64,000 nt of DNA from Methanolobus psychrotolerans (GCF_002243045.1 NZ_MBKP01000009.1:1-64000); one strand, 5' to 3'. Positions 40,902 to 50,290 are shown, numbered from the stretch's first letter. Program-made: numbers and translations. The notes: generated by a model not told the origin, from the letters alone.

Positions 40902-41947
40902 CCCATTTTATTTTCATTGTAATAATTCTCAACGAACTTTACCATGAACTCTGTTACATCAATTTTTTCTTCAAGAAGTATATTTCTTTTAGCTTTCCAT
41001 TCTTCTTTGAGGTATGGTTTTTGGAGAAATTCTATTGCCTTTGATAATGCAGCCTCTTCTTCTTTGAATGAAAATATCATACCATATTTGTCTTCAAGTT
41101 CTGTGAAATTACCCATTGTGCCAGAAAGAGAAGAGATAAATATTGCAGGTGTTCCCAGAACAGCAGCTTCAGAAGCTGTAGTGCCCCCTTCTCCGATATA
41201 GATGGTTGCATAATAAAGCAGATCAAGGAGTTTTTCTGAAGATACTTTTATCTTGTATTTTTCAAAGTCAGGACCAAGGTCTGCTTCAGAAGTTATGAGA
41301 ACATGAGCATATTTTTCAAGCTCTTTTAAGACTTCCAATTTGTTCTTTATGCCATGATGTCCAACATCATGACTGGCACCCCATGAAACAAATCTTACAA
41401 TGATGAATCTGTCGTTCTCTGTTAATCCTATATCCTGCAAAACATCTGGGTTTGGAGTAAAGTAATTGGGGTGCAAATATGCAAGCTCGTGATAACCTTC
41501 ATAAGTGACTTGTTTTTTTCCAATGGATTTATTGAAGCACGAGGGAGTACAAATAACATCTGAAAACGGATATGTGATCTTCTGGGCAAAAATTGCATGC
41601 TCAGTATCATTAAAAATAATTGATTTTTTTCTCAACAGCCATGATACATGAGCAACAGGAGGATTTAAAATACCGGTCAGAACATCGGGTTTGAATTTTC
41701 GGGAGATCTGCAGGAGTTTGTAATCCCTGATTATCCATTCCTTGATCAGGTTTCCTTTTCCCTGCTTCATTGATGAAAGAACTGTGTGCTCGATGCCATA
41801 GGCTTTCAGGAGTTTTACAGTTACCTCTTTATCCCTGGCAGTGACAAGAACTTCATGGCCTCGGTTTTCAAGCTCTTTGATCGTGTTCTTGTAGAAATGG
41901 ACGTGTGCAGGGTGACCGATATCAATCAAAACTTTCATTATGTTCAC
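40898..41947 (-). CDS. DUF354 family protein (UDP-GlcNAc 2-epimerase-like fold)
   Basis: MKVLIDIGHPAHVHFYKNTIKELENRGHEVLVTARDKE...EGGTTASEAAVLGTPAIF. Confidence 0.85.
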   Translation of the reverse strand: MNIMKVLIDIGHPAHVHFYKNTIKELENRGHEVLVTARDKEVTVKLLKAYGIEHTVLSSMKQGKGNLIKEWIIRDYKLLQISRKFKPDVLTGILNPPVAHVSWLLRKKSIIFNDTEHAIFAQKITYPFSDVICTPSCFNKSIGKKQVTYEGYHELAYLHPNYFTPNPDVLQDIGLTENDRFIIVRFVSWGASHDVGHHGIKNKLEVLKELEKYAHVLITSEADLGPDFEKYKIKVSSEKLLDLLYYATIYIGEGGTTASEAAVLGTPAIFISSLSGTMGNFTELEDKYGMIFSFKEEEAALSKAIEFLQKPYLKEEWKAKRNILLEEKIDVTEFMVKFVENYYNENKMG

Positions 41948-41985
41948 CTTACATATTTAAAGAAAGGGTCCGTATTTACTGCATC

Positions 41986-42531
41986 ATGCTCCCTTTCGCA
42001 CACATCGGCATAACCCTTGCACTCTTCTACATAGCCGCAAAGGCCTTTCCAAAAATTCGACCCCATATAAGCTACTGGTATGTGGTCATAGGGTCTATGC
42101 TGCCGGATATTATTGATAAGCTCATAGGGAGGGTGCTCTTTGAGGATATCTTTGCAAGCGGGAGGATCTTTGCGCATACTTTGCTCTTTGTTGTGGTGCT
42201 GAGCATGGCAGGCTACTATCTTTTGCGCAGGAGGAACGATGCAAAAGTGCTCATGCTGGCAGGCGGGAGTTTTGTGCATATTGTGCTGGACAGTATGTGG
42301 AAAAGCCCGCAGACTTTGTTCTGGCCTTTGATGGGGCTGGGCTTTGGCAGGGGGACTGAGTATGGGTCCTTCTGGACCTATCTTGCCGTGGTTTACAGGA
42401 ACCTTGGGAGGATAGGGGACCCGGAGGTGCTTTCCATGTTCATGGGGGAGATAGTGGGGCTTGCTGTGATAATTGTTTTTGGGCTGGGTTATCTCAGGAG
42501 CAGGGTGATGGAGGGGAAGAGCAGGCGTTGA
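41986..42531 (+). CDS. membrane-bound metal-dependent hydrolase-like protein (DUF457/YdjM type)
   Basis: MLPFAHIGITLALFYIAAKA...GSMLPDIIDKLIG...FAHTLLF...HIVLDSMW. Confidence 0.8.
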   Translation: MLPFAHIGITLALFYIAAKAFPKIRPHISYWYVVIGSMLPDIIDKLIGRVLFEDIFASGRIFAHTLLFVVVLSMAGYYLLRRRNDAKVLMLAGGSFVHIVLDSMWKSPQTLFWPLMGLGFGRGTEYGSFWTYLAVVYRNLGRIGDPEVLSMFMGEIVGLAVIIVFGLGYLRSRVMEGKSRR

Positions 42532-42609
42532 ACTGCTGTGGGATCCTGCCAGTGCAATGTAGTTAGAAAAGGTCATTGTTCTATTACCATCCCTTTTTTG
42601 ATTGAATAT

Positions 42610-44184
42610 TCAGATACTATGAGGGTTACTCATCGCACAATTGCATTCCTGCATATCAAAGAGCATGGCAAACAGGGTGAACTGTATGCCTGTGATCAGG
42701 AAGACTGCATCAAGCAGGGGGAGGTTGGTGGAGACGGTCCAGCCAAGCAGCAGTTTTGCCGCAAGGATGTAGCCGCCAAGCAGCACACCCAATGGCACCA
42801 GTATCATGCCGAATATGTAGAACAGCACCAGAGGGTGGAAGCTCAGGACCATGTACTTTGTTTTGAGTCTCCAGAGGAACTTGCGGAAGAGCATTATTGA
42901 AACTCTGCCCATGTATTTGCTGTATTTTATGGAGGAGCGTTCCTGGCCGTAGCGGGCTGGCATGGTTATGTCAAGGGTGCGGAAGCCGAAGGTGTTGAGT
43001 TTGACAAGCATGTCGTTGCAGTAGCCGTAGTAAGTGTAAAGGTTGTGAAGGTCCATGTTAGAGAGGGCCTTTTTGGAGATGGCTGTGTAGCCGTTCTGGG
43101 GGTCCATGATGTGCCAGTAGCCGCTGGAGATCTTGGTGATCATAGTGAGCAGGCCGTTGCCGAATGCTCTCCATTTGCTCATGCCTACACGGAACTCCTC
43201 ACTGAGCAGGCGGTTGCCTTTTGTGTAGTCAGCTTTGCCTTCGATGATAGGCATCAGGAGATTGGGGAGCTGCATGGGGTTCATCTGGTTGTCACCGCCC
43301 ATGACGGCGATCAGGTCCATGTTCTCCTTCAGTGCATTCTGGTAACCGTGGAGGATAGCTGCACCGACTCCCTGGTTCACTGCGTGGGTGATAATGTGCA
43401 GACGGGGGTCATCTATGGACTCCAGCACCTCGGCTGTACTGTCTGTACTGCAGTCATTGATGACATATATGCGGTCCACGTATTCGGGGATGCCGTTCAC
43501 GGTGACCTTGATGAGTTTCTCCTCGTTGTAGGCAGGAACAACGACTCCTATGCGATATTTCTGTAAAACATCAAGATCGTGATTCCATAAACGTGATGCA
43601 GGAAGCGTTTTTATATCATGGCCTGCAGTTTTTGCATCCATGATCAGGGAAAGTTCAACTGCAGTGCCATTCTCATAGAATTGAAGCGAATCAAAAGTAC
43701 TTGATGAAAATGCAGTGAATCCCATGCCCAGATCTACAAGACCCTGGCTCACGCCAGTATCGCAAAGCAAGGAACCTTCAAGATTATCGTCCATGCCTAA
43801 AAGAGATAGAACCTCCTTATCTTTAAAAGAGGTATTTCCCGAAACAACATCCGCCTGAAGCCAGTATATAGGCTCAACAAGCTTTGGTATGTCTTCAGGA
43901 TTATGATAGCCATTTGCGTAAAGAGTGACTATTATCCTCGGTTTAAGTTCCCTTGCAACCCTGAATCCTGATCTCAGGGCTTCAGCCCTTCCCATGTTAG
44001 TCTCATGCCTTACAAGCCTGACACCAAGGCTCTGAGCAATAAAAGCAGTTGCATCTTTGCTGCAATCATCAACTACAACGATCTCATCCACATAGTGTTT
44101 TGCTTTTTTTATCACATCGTGTATGTGAACTTCCTCATTGAATGCAGGAATTACAGCTACAATTGTCATACTGGTACCACCCAT
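42610..44184 (-). CDS. tandem family-2 glycosyltransferase (two GT2-like domains) with C-terminal TM
   Basis: MTIVAVIPAFNEEVHIHDVIKKA... and, after residue 210, RIGVVVPAYNEEKLIKVTVNGIPEYVDRIYVINDCSTD... Confidence 0.88.
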   Translation of the reverse strand: MGGTSMTIVAVIPAFNEEVHIHDVIKKAKHYVDEIVVVDDCSKDATAFIAQSLGVRLVRHETNMGRAEALRSGFRVARELKPRIIVTLYANGYHNPEDIPKLVEPIYWLQADVVSGNTSFKDKEVLSLLGMDDNLEGSLLCDTGVSQGLVDLGMGFTAFSSSTFDSLQFYENGTAVELSLIMDAKTAGHDIKTLPASRLWNHDLDVLQKYRIGVVVPAYNEEKLIKVTVNGIPEYVDRIYVINDCSTDSTAEVLESIDDPRLHIITHAVNQGVGAAILHGYQNALKENMDLIAVMGGDNQMNPMQLPNLLMPIIEGKADYTKGNRLLSEEFRVGMSKWRAFGNGLLTMITKISSGYWHIMDPQNGYTAISKKALSNMDLHNLYTYYGYCNDMLVKLNTFGFRTLDITMPARYGQERSSIKYSKYMGRVSIMLFRKFLWRLKTKYMVLSFHPLVLFYIFGMILVPLGVLLGGYILAAKLLLGWTVSTNLPLLDAVFLITGIQFTLFAMLFDMQECNCAMSNPHSI

Positions 44185-44530
44185 TTTTTTTTGTTGCGCG
44201 CATCGTCACAGACCGTAAATCAGATTCAGGCGCAGGCATATATTGTATATATGCGTTACATCTATCCTGTGCACAGTATGAAGATTACTTATCACATATA
44301 AAAGTTTCCTTATTAGTACGCAATTTGTTTTATAATTAAAGTTAAATATAACAATGTACAGATATTTTAGTTTGTTCGCTGGATTGCGAATAAATTTGCA
44401 CGCAGGATCGCAAGTATATTACTATGGATAAAGAAATTGATCATGAACCAAAAAACAGGGGACACTACATCCATATACAAAAGAAAGAGGTGGTTCGGTT
44501 ATTTTCTGTAATTCTCTCTATTATTTGTTA

Positions 44531-44716
44531 CTATCCGGGGACCTCTCCCGTGTGGTTACACGGGTGAGATAGGGAAACAATGGGGGTGGGAGTAACTGGA
44601 GGAGACCCTGCAGAGAAGATACGGTATTTGCCACAATACGTGCCACCGCCGCTGCTGGTGCAGGTAAGGGCTGAAGAGCTGGCATGTTCACACTTGTCAT
44701 AGTATTTACACTTCAT
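44531..44716 (-). CDS. small Cys-rich protein (paralogue of 48030-48209)
   Basis: MKCKYYDKCEHASSSALTCTSSGGGTYCGKYRIFSAG... Confidence 0.65.
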   Translation of the reverse strand: MKCKYYDKCEHASSSALTCTSSGGGTYCGKYRIFSAGSPPVTPTPIVSLSHPCNHTGEVPG

Positions 44717-44824
44717 GATATTCCCTCTATATATTTACATTATTATTACTCAAATATATAGTTTTGGAATTATAATTGTGCAACGTGTAGCAGATCGGCG
44801 TTGGTGGTATAGAATGAACATCTG

Positions 44825-45475
44825 CGTTCATCTGCGTTTATCAGCGGCTCACTATTAAAACTAAAACCACAGATGAACACAGATAAACACAGATGAGAAT
44901 AAACGATATCTGCGTTCATCTGCGTTTATCTGCGGTCCACTATTAACTAAAACCACAGATGAACACGGATAAACACAGATGATAATAACCAATATCTGCG
45001 TTTATCTGCGGTTCACTATTAACTAAAACCACAGATGAACACGGATAAACACAGATGATAAAAGCCAATATCTGCGTTTATCTGCGTTTATCAGCGGCTC
45101 GCTATCAAAACTAAAACCACAGATGAACACGGATAAACACAGATGATAATAACCAATATCTGCGTTCATCTGCGTTTATCTGCGGCTCACTATTAACTAA
45201 AACCGCAGATGAACACGGATAAACACAGATGATAATAACCAATATCTGCGTTCATCTGCGTTTATCTGCGGTCCACTATTAACTAAAACCACAGATGAAC
45301 ACAGATAAACACAGATGAGAATAAACGATATCTGCGTTCATCTGCGTTTATCTGCGGTTCACTATTAACTAAAACCGCAGATGAACACGGATAAACACAG
45401 ATGATAATAACCAATATCTGCGTGCATCTGTGTTTATCAGCGGTTCGCTATTGACAAAAACCACAGATGAACACG
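44825..45475 (-). repeat. 86-bp-period palindromic repeat array (8 units)
   Basis: ACCRCAGATGAACAC starts at 44866, 44952, 45028, 45116, 45202, 45288, 45374 and 45460 (spacings 86, 76, 88, 86, 86, 86, 86). Confidence 0.95.
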
Positions 45476-45761
45476 AATACAAAACAACCACCCGCCGCAG
45501 GCGGCACCTTCCATCATCACTGAATAAAGTCAAACTTTATTGTCATAACAATAATTGTATACACAATAATACTTAACACTTACCAGAACAGATCCACAAC
45601 ATCCACCATAGTAACTCAGACCCACAACCAACCCACAGCAGGATGCACCTTCCATCGTCAACAAACAACATACTCCGCGACAAAAACAACGATCAGCGCA
45701 AATACAAAGATCAGCGCGGATACAAAAACAAGAGCCACAACCACCCGATCCCGGACAACCA

Positions 45762-47342
45762 TCACTTGATCTCAATTTCCATTTGCTTTAAAAGATCAAA
45801 GCCCTTACCCGTAGTCCTGTACTTCTGGAGTCTGCTCCTTGGTTTTTCGGGTATCGTATAATCCAGCAGATCATATCTTATCAGCTCTGCTATGGCCTTC
45901 TTAACACTTCCCGAAACTTCTGAATGCCCCAGCATCTGCGCAATCTCTCTTTTCGACTTTGGATCAGTGGTGCATTCGGATAATATCTTCACTTGTGTAT
46001 CTGTTATTTTGACTTGGGCCTCGACTTGGGCCTCGACTTGGGCCTCGACTTGGGCCTCGGAGTGGCTTCTTAAAACAGTAAGAAAGTAACTTCTCTCGTC
46101 ATCCGTCTTAAATACAGGTCCAGGCGATCCGTTGTTCAGCAGTGCCTTCCTTATCTTCCGAAAACCAGTGTTCCTGCCTTCTGTCAGATGCAATTCCTTG
46201 AGGAAATCACCTATTATCCGGTTCCTGTATCTTCTTGAAGAGATATTTTCATCCATCAGATTATCCTTATTCAGAGGAGGCAATGGCCCCGGATAGCTCA
46301 GTATCTCGATCCTGGCAGGATAGATCCTCACTTCCACAGGCTCATATATCTCATAGCTTTTGTGATAGACTGCATTGACAAGAGCTTCTTCGAAAGCCTC
46401 ATAGGGATAATTAAAAAAGCGTATAGCTTCTGCCTGGTCAGGAACTTTCCGTACAGTCTCTGCTATGATATTGTTCTTTATATATGCAAGAACAGAAACT
46501 ATCTGCTGTCTCAAAGGACCTGTGAATATTCTTTCTGTGAAACTGTCCCCTACCTCATCCTGAAACTCAACGACATCTATCTGTGCCCCCTTAAAGAATC
46601 TGTGAGGCTCATCATTAAAGAACAAAAGACCTGCATTCTTTGGTCTGATATACTCATCAGGTCCTCCAACGATATTCATCCTTCTGCAAAGATCAGCAAA
46701 CGGTATTGAATCAGCCACGGACAAAAGATCACTTCCCACCACCTTAAGATGGGCTTTGGTGAGGGTGAAGTTCAGGTCGTTAATACTTGCATTGTGATTT
46801 ATCCTGTCATCAAAGGGTATCGACGCAGTCATAGACAGCAGTTCCCTTTCATCATCCCCCTGAGCCTTTACGGTCTTTGAAAATCTCCGGATATAATATG
46901 CATACTCCTTTCTCTTACCAAGGGAAACAGGAGCTTTATATGGGCGGTTCTGTCCTCCTGGCACCCAGATGATCAAAATTTGTTCATTATGCAAATATAT
47001 AGGTTCAACAACCGGAAAATAGGCTGGATATAGCAGATTGCACAGCTCATGCAATTCCTTCTGTATCCGGTCTACTTGTTCACTTTTAAGTCCGAAAGGA
47101 GGCAACAGGGGTCGTCCATTCTTTTCCTCGATCCCCAGAATGATGTAACCGCCGCCCCAATTGTTAAAATCATTGGCAAAAGCACAGATACTGTGTAAAA
47201 CAGATTCCGGATTCCATCCCTTTTTAAATTCAATGCGCTCCCATTCAACAGTACGGCCATTAATAAGTTCTTTGATATTTACAGGAAGTGGCATTACATG
47301 CGTTCTCCTTTTGTCTCTCTTTCTTCCCTTCAGATCCATCAT
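45762..47342 (-). CDS. AlbA_2 (Schlafen-type)/RecG-like ATP-binding putative transcriptional regulator
   Basis: ESVLHSICAFANDFNNWGGGYIILGIEEKNG...FFNYPYEAFEEALVNAVYHKSYEIYEPVEVRIYPARIEILSYPGPLPPL. Confidence 0.88.
   Translation of the reverse strand: MMDLKGRKRDKRRTHVMPLPVNIKELINGRTVEWERIEFKKGWNPESVLHSICAFANDFNNWGGGYIILGIEEKNGRPLLPPFGLKSEQVDRIQKELHELCNLLYPAYFPVVEPIYLHNEQILIIWVPGGQNRPYKAPVSLGKRKEYAYYIRRFSKTVKAQGDDERELLSMTASIPFDDRINHNASINDLNFTLTKAHLKVVGSDLLSVADSIPFADLCRRMNIVGGPDEYIRPKNAGLLFFNDEPHRFFKGAQIDVVEFQDEVGDSFTERIFTGPLRQQIVSVLAYIKNNIIAETVRKVPDQAEAIRFFNYPYEAFEEALVNAVYHKSYEIYEPVEVRIYPARIEILSYPGPLPPLNKDNLMDENISSRRYRNRIIGDFLKELHLTEGRNTGFRKIRKALLNNGSPGPVFKTDDERSYFLTVLRSHSEAQVEAQVEAQVEAQVKITDTQVKILSECTTDPKSKREIAQMLGHSEVSGSVKKAIAELIRYDLLDYTIPEKPRSRLQKYRTTGKGFDLLKQMEIEIK
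46011..46058 (-). repeat. 4x 12-bp in-frame tandem repeat (EAQV) in AlbA_2 protein linker
   Basis: gacttgggcctc x4. Confidence 0.97.
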
Positions 47343-47766
47343 AGCTAGATATTTTTTCAGGAAAGACGTCTTTCAGTATTGACAACGTTAATCTTCCTTT
47401 ACTAGTAAGCCATTCTTACATTTGTCCTTATCGTCTAACAGAGATACAAAAAAGTATCATTCAGAATAAAAGTTATTATCTTCAGTTTAAGGACAAACAG
47501 GACAGGAATGCACGGATACAACACACAAACAACCACATGCCACAGGCGGCACCTTCCGCCACCGCACAAAACACCCCGCGACCAACCCAAAGATCAGCGC
47601 AAATACAAGAACAACAGCCATAAGCACTCAATTCCCGTATTTTTCACAAATACTTACCGCATCTTCAATTCGTGGGTCTTGATCAGAATTCTGCGCATGG
47701 AGACCACCCAATTCATAGATAGAGGAAATATGAAGAATTCTGATGAAAATATATATCTGTTAGTAG

Positions 47767-48002
47767 CTTCCTGTGGCCGCTGCTGGGGGTGAGAGTTTGA
47801 GAGGAAGGCATCATACGGGTCCTTCTGGCAGTTTTTGGCCGGGGTCTACGGCAGGCTCGGGGACATTGGTGATCCAGCCATACTATCGCTGGTCATGACC
47901 GAGATCTTCGGGCTGGTCGTAATGGCGGTGTTCGGGCTGGCCTGGCTTAGAGGCAGGATAAAAAGGATCAAAGGGATGGAAGGGATGAAAAGCAGGCAGT
48001 GA
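47767..48002 (+). pseudogene. 3' remnant of a DUF457 membrane hydrolase paralogue
   Basis: ASYGSFWQFLAGVYGRLGDIGDPAILSLVMTEIFGLVVMAVFGLAWLRGRIKRIKGMEGMKSRQ* vs EYGSFWTYLAVVYRNLGRIGDPEVLSMFMGEIVGLAVIIVFGLGYLRSRVMEGKSRR at 42.4 kb. Confidence 0.85.
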
Positions 48003-48029
48003 AACTGCACAGCTTAGCCGTCTGCCTGG

Positions 48030-48209
48030 TCAGGCGAGGATCTCTTCTGCACGGGCGCCGGGCTGGGGGCGAAAGGAAACATGACCACATTCACAGGCTC
48101 CTGCAGAAAAGACACGATACTTGCCGCAATAGGTACCTCCGCCGCTGCTGGTGCAGGTAAGGGCTGAAGAGCTGGCATGTTCACACTTGTCATAGTATTT
48201 ACACTTCAT
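48030..48209 (-). CDS. small Cys-rich protein, 59 aa (below ORF-track cutoff)
   Basis: MKCKYYDKCEHASSSALTCTSSGGGTYCGKYRVFSAGACECGHVSFRPQPGARAEEILA*. Confidence 0.7.
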   Translation of the reverse strand: MKCKYYDKCEHASSSALTCTSSGGGTYCGKYRVFSAGACECGHVSFRPQPGARAEEILA

Positions 48210-48715
48210 GATATTCCCCCTATATATTTACATTATTAGTACTCAAATATATATTTTTGGAATTATAATTGTGCAACGTGTAGCAGATCGGCGTTGGTGG
48301 TATAGAATGAACATCTGCGTGCATCTGCGTTTATCAGCGGTTCGCTATTGACAAAAACCACAGATGAACACGGATACAAAACAACCACCCGCCGCAGGAT
48401 GCACCTTCCATCATCACTGAATAAATTCATACTTTATTGCCATAACAATAATTGTGTACACAATAATGTTTAAAAATACCGGAACAGATCCACAACCTGC
48501 ACCGTGCCATCATCAAGATCTTTAACACAACCCAGAAATAATCACAGAACTAAAACAACCACCCGCCGCAGGATGCACCTTCCATTGTCAACAAGCAACA
48601 TACACCCGCGACCAACCCAAAGATCAGCGCGGATACAAGACCAACAGCCACAAACACCTGATCCCCGACAACCATCACTTGATCTCAATTTCCATTTGCT
48701 TTAAAAGATCAAAGA
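48170..48715 (-). repeat. segmental duplicate of about 44690-45800, collapsed to one 86-bp unit and ending 30-40 bp into the AlbA_2 gene 3' end
   Basis: ttggaattataattgtgcaacgtgtagcagatcggcgttggtggtatagaatgaacatctgcgt... shared; ends in cacttgatctcaatttccatttgctttaaaagatcaaag. Confidence 0.9.
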
Positions 48716-48812
48716 AATTCACAGGCAAATCACCAATTATAAGAACTCATAATGTATTAATGATATTACATAATAACTTATAACTCAGTATATACCATAA
48801 AAAAAGGAAGAA

Positions 48813-49016
48813 ATGAAAATGACAACAAAAGAAGCGACAACAATACCAACCACAAAGGTGGTGCGGGACAGACTGAAAAGCTATGGCCTAAAAGGAGATA
48901 CCTATAGTGATATTCTTGAGCGCTTGATGGACACGGTGGACAAGGAGGAATTCATGGACCGCATGTACAGACGCCTGGAAGAAAAAGATCAGTTTGTCTC
49001 ACTGGATGAGATCTGA
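48813..49016 (+). CDS. antitoxin (RelB/VapB-like) of RelE pair
   Basis: TTIPTTKVVRDRLKSYGLKGDTYSDILERLMD; directly upstream of RelE-like gene. Confidence 0.75.
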   Translation: MKMTTKEATTIPTTKVVRDRLKSYGLKGDTYSDILERLMDTVDKEEFMDRMYRRLEEKDQFVSLDEI

Positions 49017-49027
49017 AAGAGACTTAA

Positions 49028-49294
49028 ATGAGCTACAAAGTAAGTATGCATCCACATGTCAGGAAGTTTTTGAATTCGCTTGATCCTGAAACAAAAACAC
49101 GGCTTGTAGAAGGCCTTCGAAAAATGGAGAACAACCCATTAGATAACGATGTCAAAAAACTGAAAGGTACAAAAGGCCGGCAAGACCTTTACAGGCTACG
49201 CATCGGAGATCACAGAGCTATTTTTGCGATCGAGACCGATAATGTATACGTACTCGAGATAATTAAGCGTGAACGTGGCTACAAATGGCTGTGA
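49028..49294 (+). CDS. RelE/ParE-family toxin
   Basis: KVSMHPHVRKFLNSLDPETKTRLVEGLRKMENNPLDNDVKKLKGTKGRQDLYRLRIGDHRAIFAI. Confidence 0.9.
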   Translation: MSYKVSMHPHVRKFLNSLDPETKTRLVEGLRKMENNPLDNDVKKLKGTKGRQDLYRLRIGDHRAIFAIETDNVYVLEIIKRERGYKWL

Positions 49295-49295
49295 A

Positions 49296-49592
49296 CTACC
49301 AACCTATGAATAGGGTGGCTTCCTGCTTCATTATCGAGTCCAACGACTCAATTCCACAGGCTTGAACTGTAGTTCCTACAGCACGATTGAGAATATTAAT
49401 AGCGGCATTATGGTCACGGTCAAGAACTAATCCACAGTGAGGACAGTTGTGTGTTCTTACCGCTAATGATTTTTCTACCTTTTGACCACAGTTGCTACAT
49501 AGTTGAGATGTGTTATATGGATTTACTAATTCTACAAACTTACCAGCTTCTTCCGCTTTGTATTTTGTGATTTGAATTAGATTACCATCCCG
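49296..49592 (-). pseudogene. IS200/IS605-family TnpB C-terminal fragment with right-end hairpin
   Basis: GNLIQITKYKAEEAGKFVELVNPYNTSQLCSNCGQKVEKSLAVRTHNCPHCGLVLDRDHNAAINILNRAVGTTVQACGIESLDSIMKQEATLFIGW*. Confidence 0.92.
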
Positions 49593-49672
49593 CCGCAGGC
49601 GGCAAGGTCCACCGGCGCTGCAAAAAAAAGGAACAGATGTGACCCTGTAGTGAGCCTCCCGGAAATGAAGTA

Positions 49673-49782
49673 TTATTTCAAATGATCCAGGAAATCTTCC
49701 AGTGAGACGTTTGCCTGTTTAAGAATACTATTCAGTGTGCCTCTTTTGAGTGCTGCTCGGAAGTAACTGGTAGTTCAGGCAC
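49673..49782 (-). pseudogene. internally deleted HicA toxin remnant
   Basis: VPELPVTS... joined out of frame to AALKRGTLNSILKQANVSLEDFLDHLK*. Confidence 0.75.
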
Positions 49783-49981
49783 TTACAACATCAACCTTTG
49801 CAATCTCACCAAGAATTCGAGCCTGCTCTGCTGTAACTTCAAGCACAAGCCCAATGGCCTCTTTGATGTTCTCCAAAGTTTCCTCTTTAGTATCGCCTTC
49901 ACTTATCGCTGCCGGAAGCTCCAGACAGCGTGCAGTGTATCCACCTTCCTCTGCAACCTCAAGAACTATTGTGTACTGCAT
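49775..49981 (-). CDS. HicB-like antitoxin
   Basis: MQYTIVLEVAEEGGYTARCLELPAAISEGDTKEETLENIKEAIGLVLE. Confidence 0.88.
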   Translation of the reverse strand: MQYTIVLEVAEEGGYTARCLELPAAISEGDTKEETLENIKEAIGLVLEVTAEQARILGEIAKVDVVSA

Positions 49982-50194
49982 AATTACTCATCAGTACTTC
50001 TGGTATATTAAATTGTTACCAATTTCATTAAAAAGTTTGTCATTTTTCACTCATCCATGCTAATTAGTCTATAATAAGTGTATGTTCAACAAACATGCAG
50101 ATACAAAACAACCATACGCCGCAGGCGGCACAGTCCCTCACGACCAACCCAAAGATCAGCGCGGATACAAAAACAACAGCCACAAGCACCCGAT

Positions 50195-50290
50195 TCCCGA
50201 CAACCATCACTTGATCTCAATTTCCCTTTGCTTTAAAAGACCAAATCCCTTACCCGTAGTCCTGTACTTCCAAAAGCTGCTCCCCGACAT
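50195..50290 (-). pseudogene. 3'-end relic of the AlbA_2/RecG-like gene
   Basis: gacaaccatcacttgatctcaatttccctttgctttaaaagaccaaatcccttacccgtagtcctgtacttc vs 45748-45827. Confidence 0.85.

Noticed and set aside
44548-44565. CCCGTGTggttACACGGG hairpin as an independent riboswitch
   Set aside because: It falls within the last codons of the small Cys-rich ORF and is more simply a terminator-like or REP-like hairpin.
33334-45475. The 86-bp arrays as CRISPR arrays
   Set aside because: Spacers are not unique; the whole unit including the loop and spacer is repeated and palindromic, and there are no cas genes.
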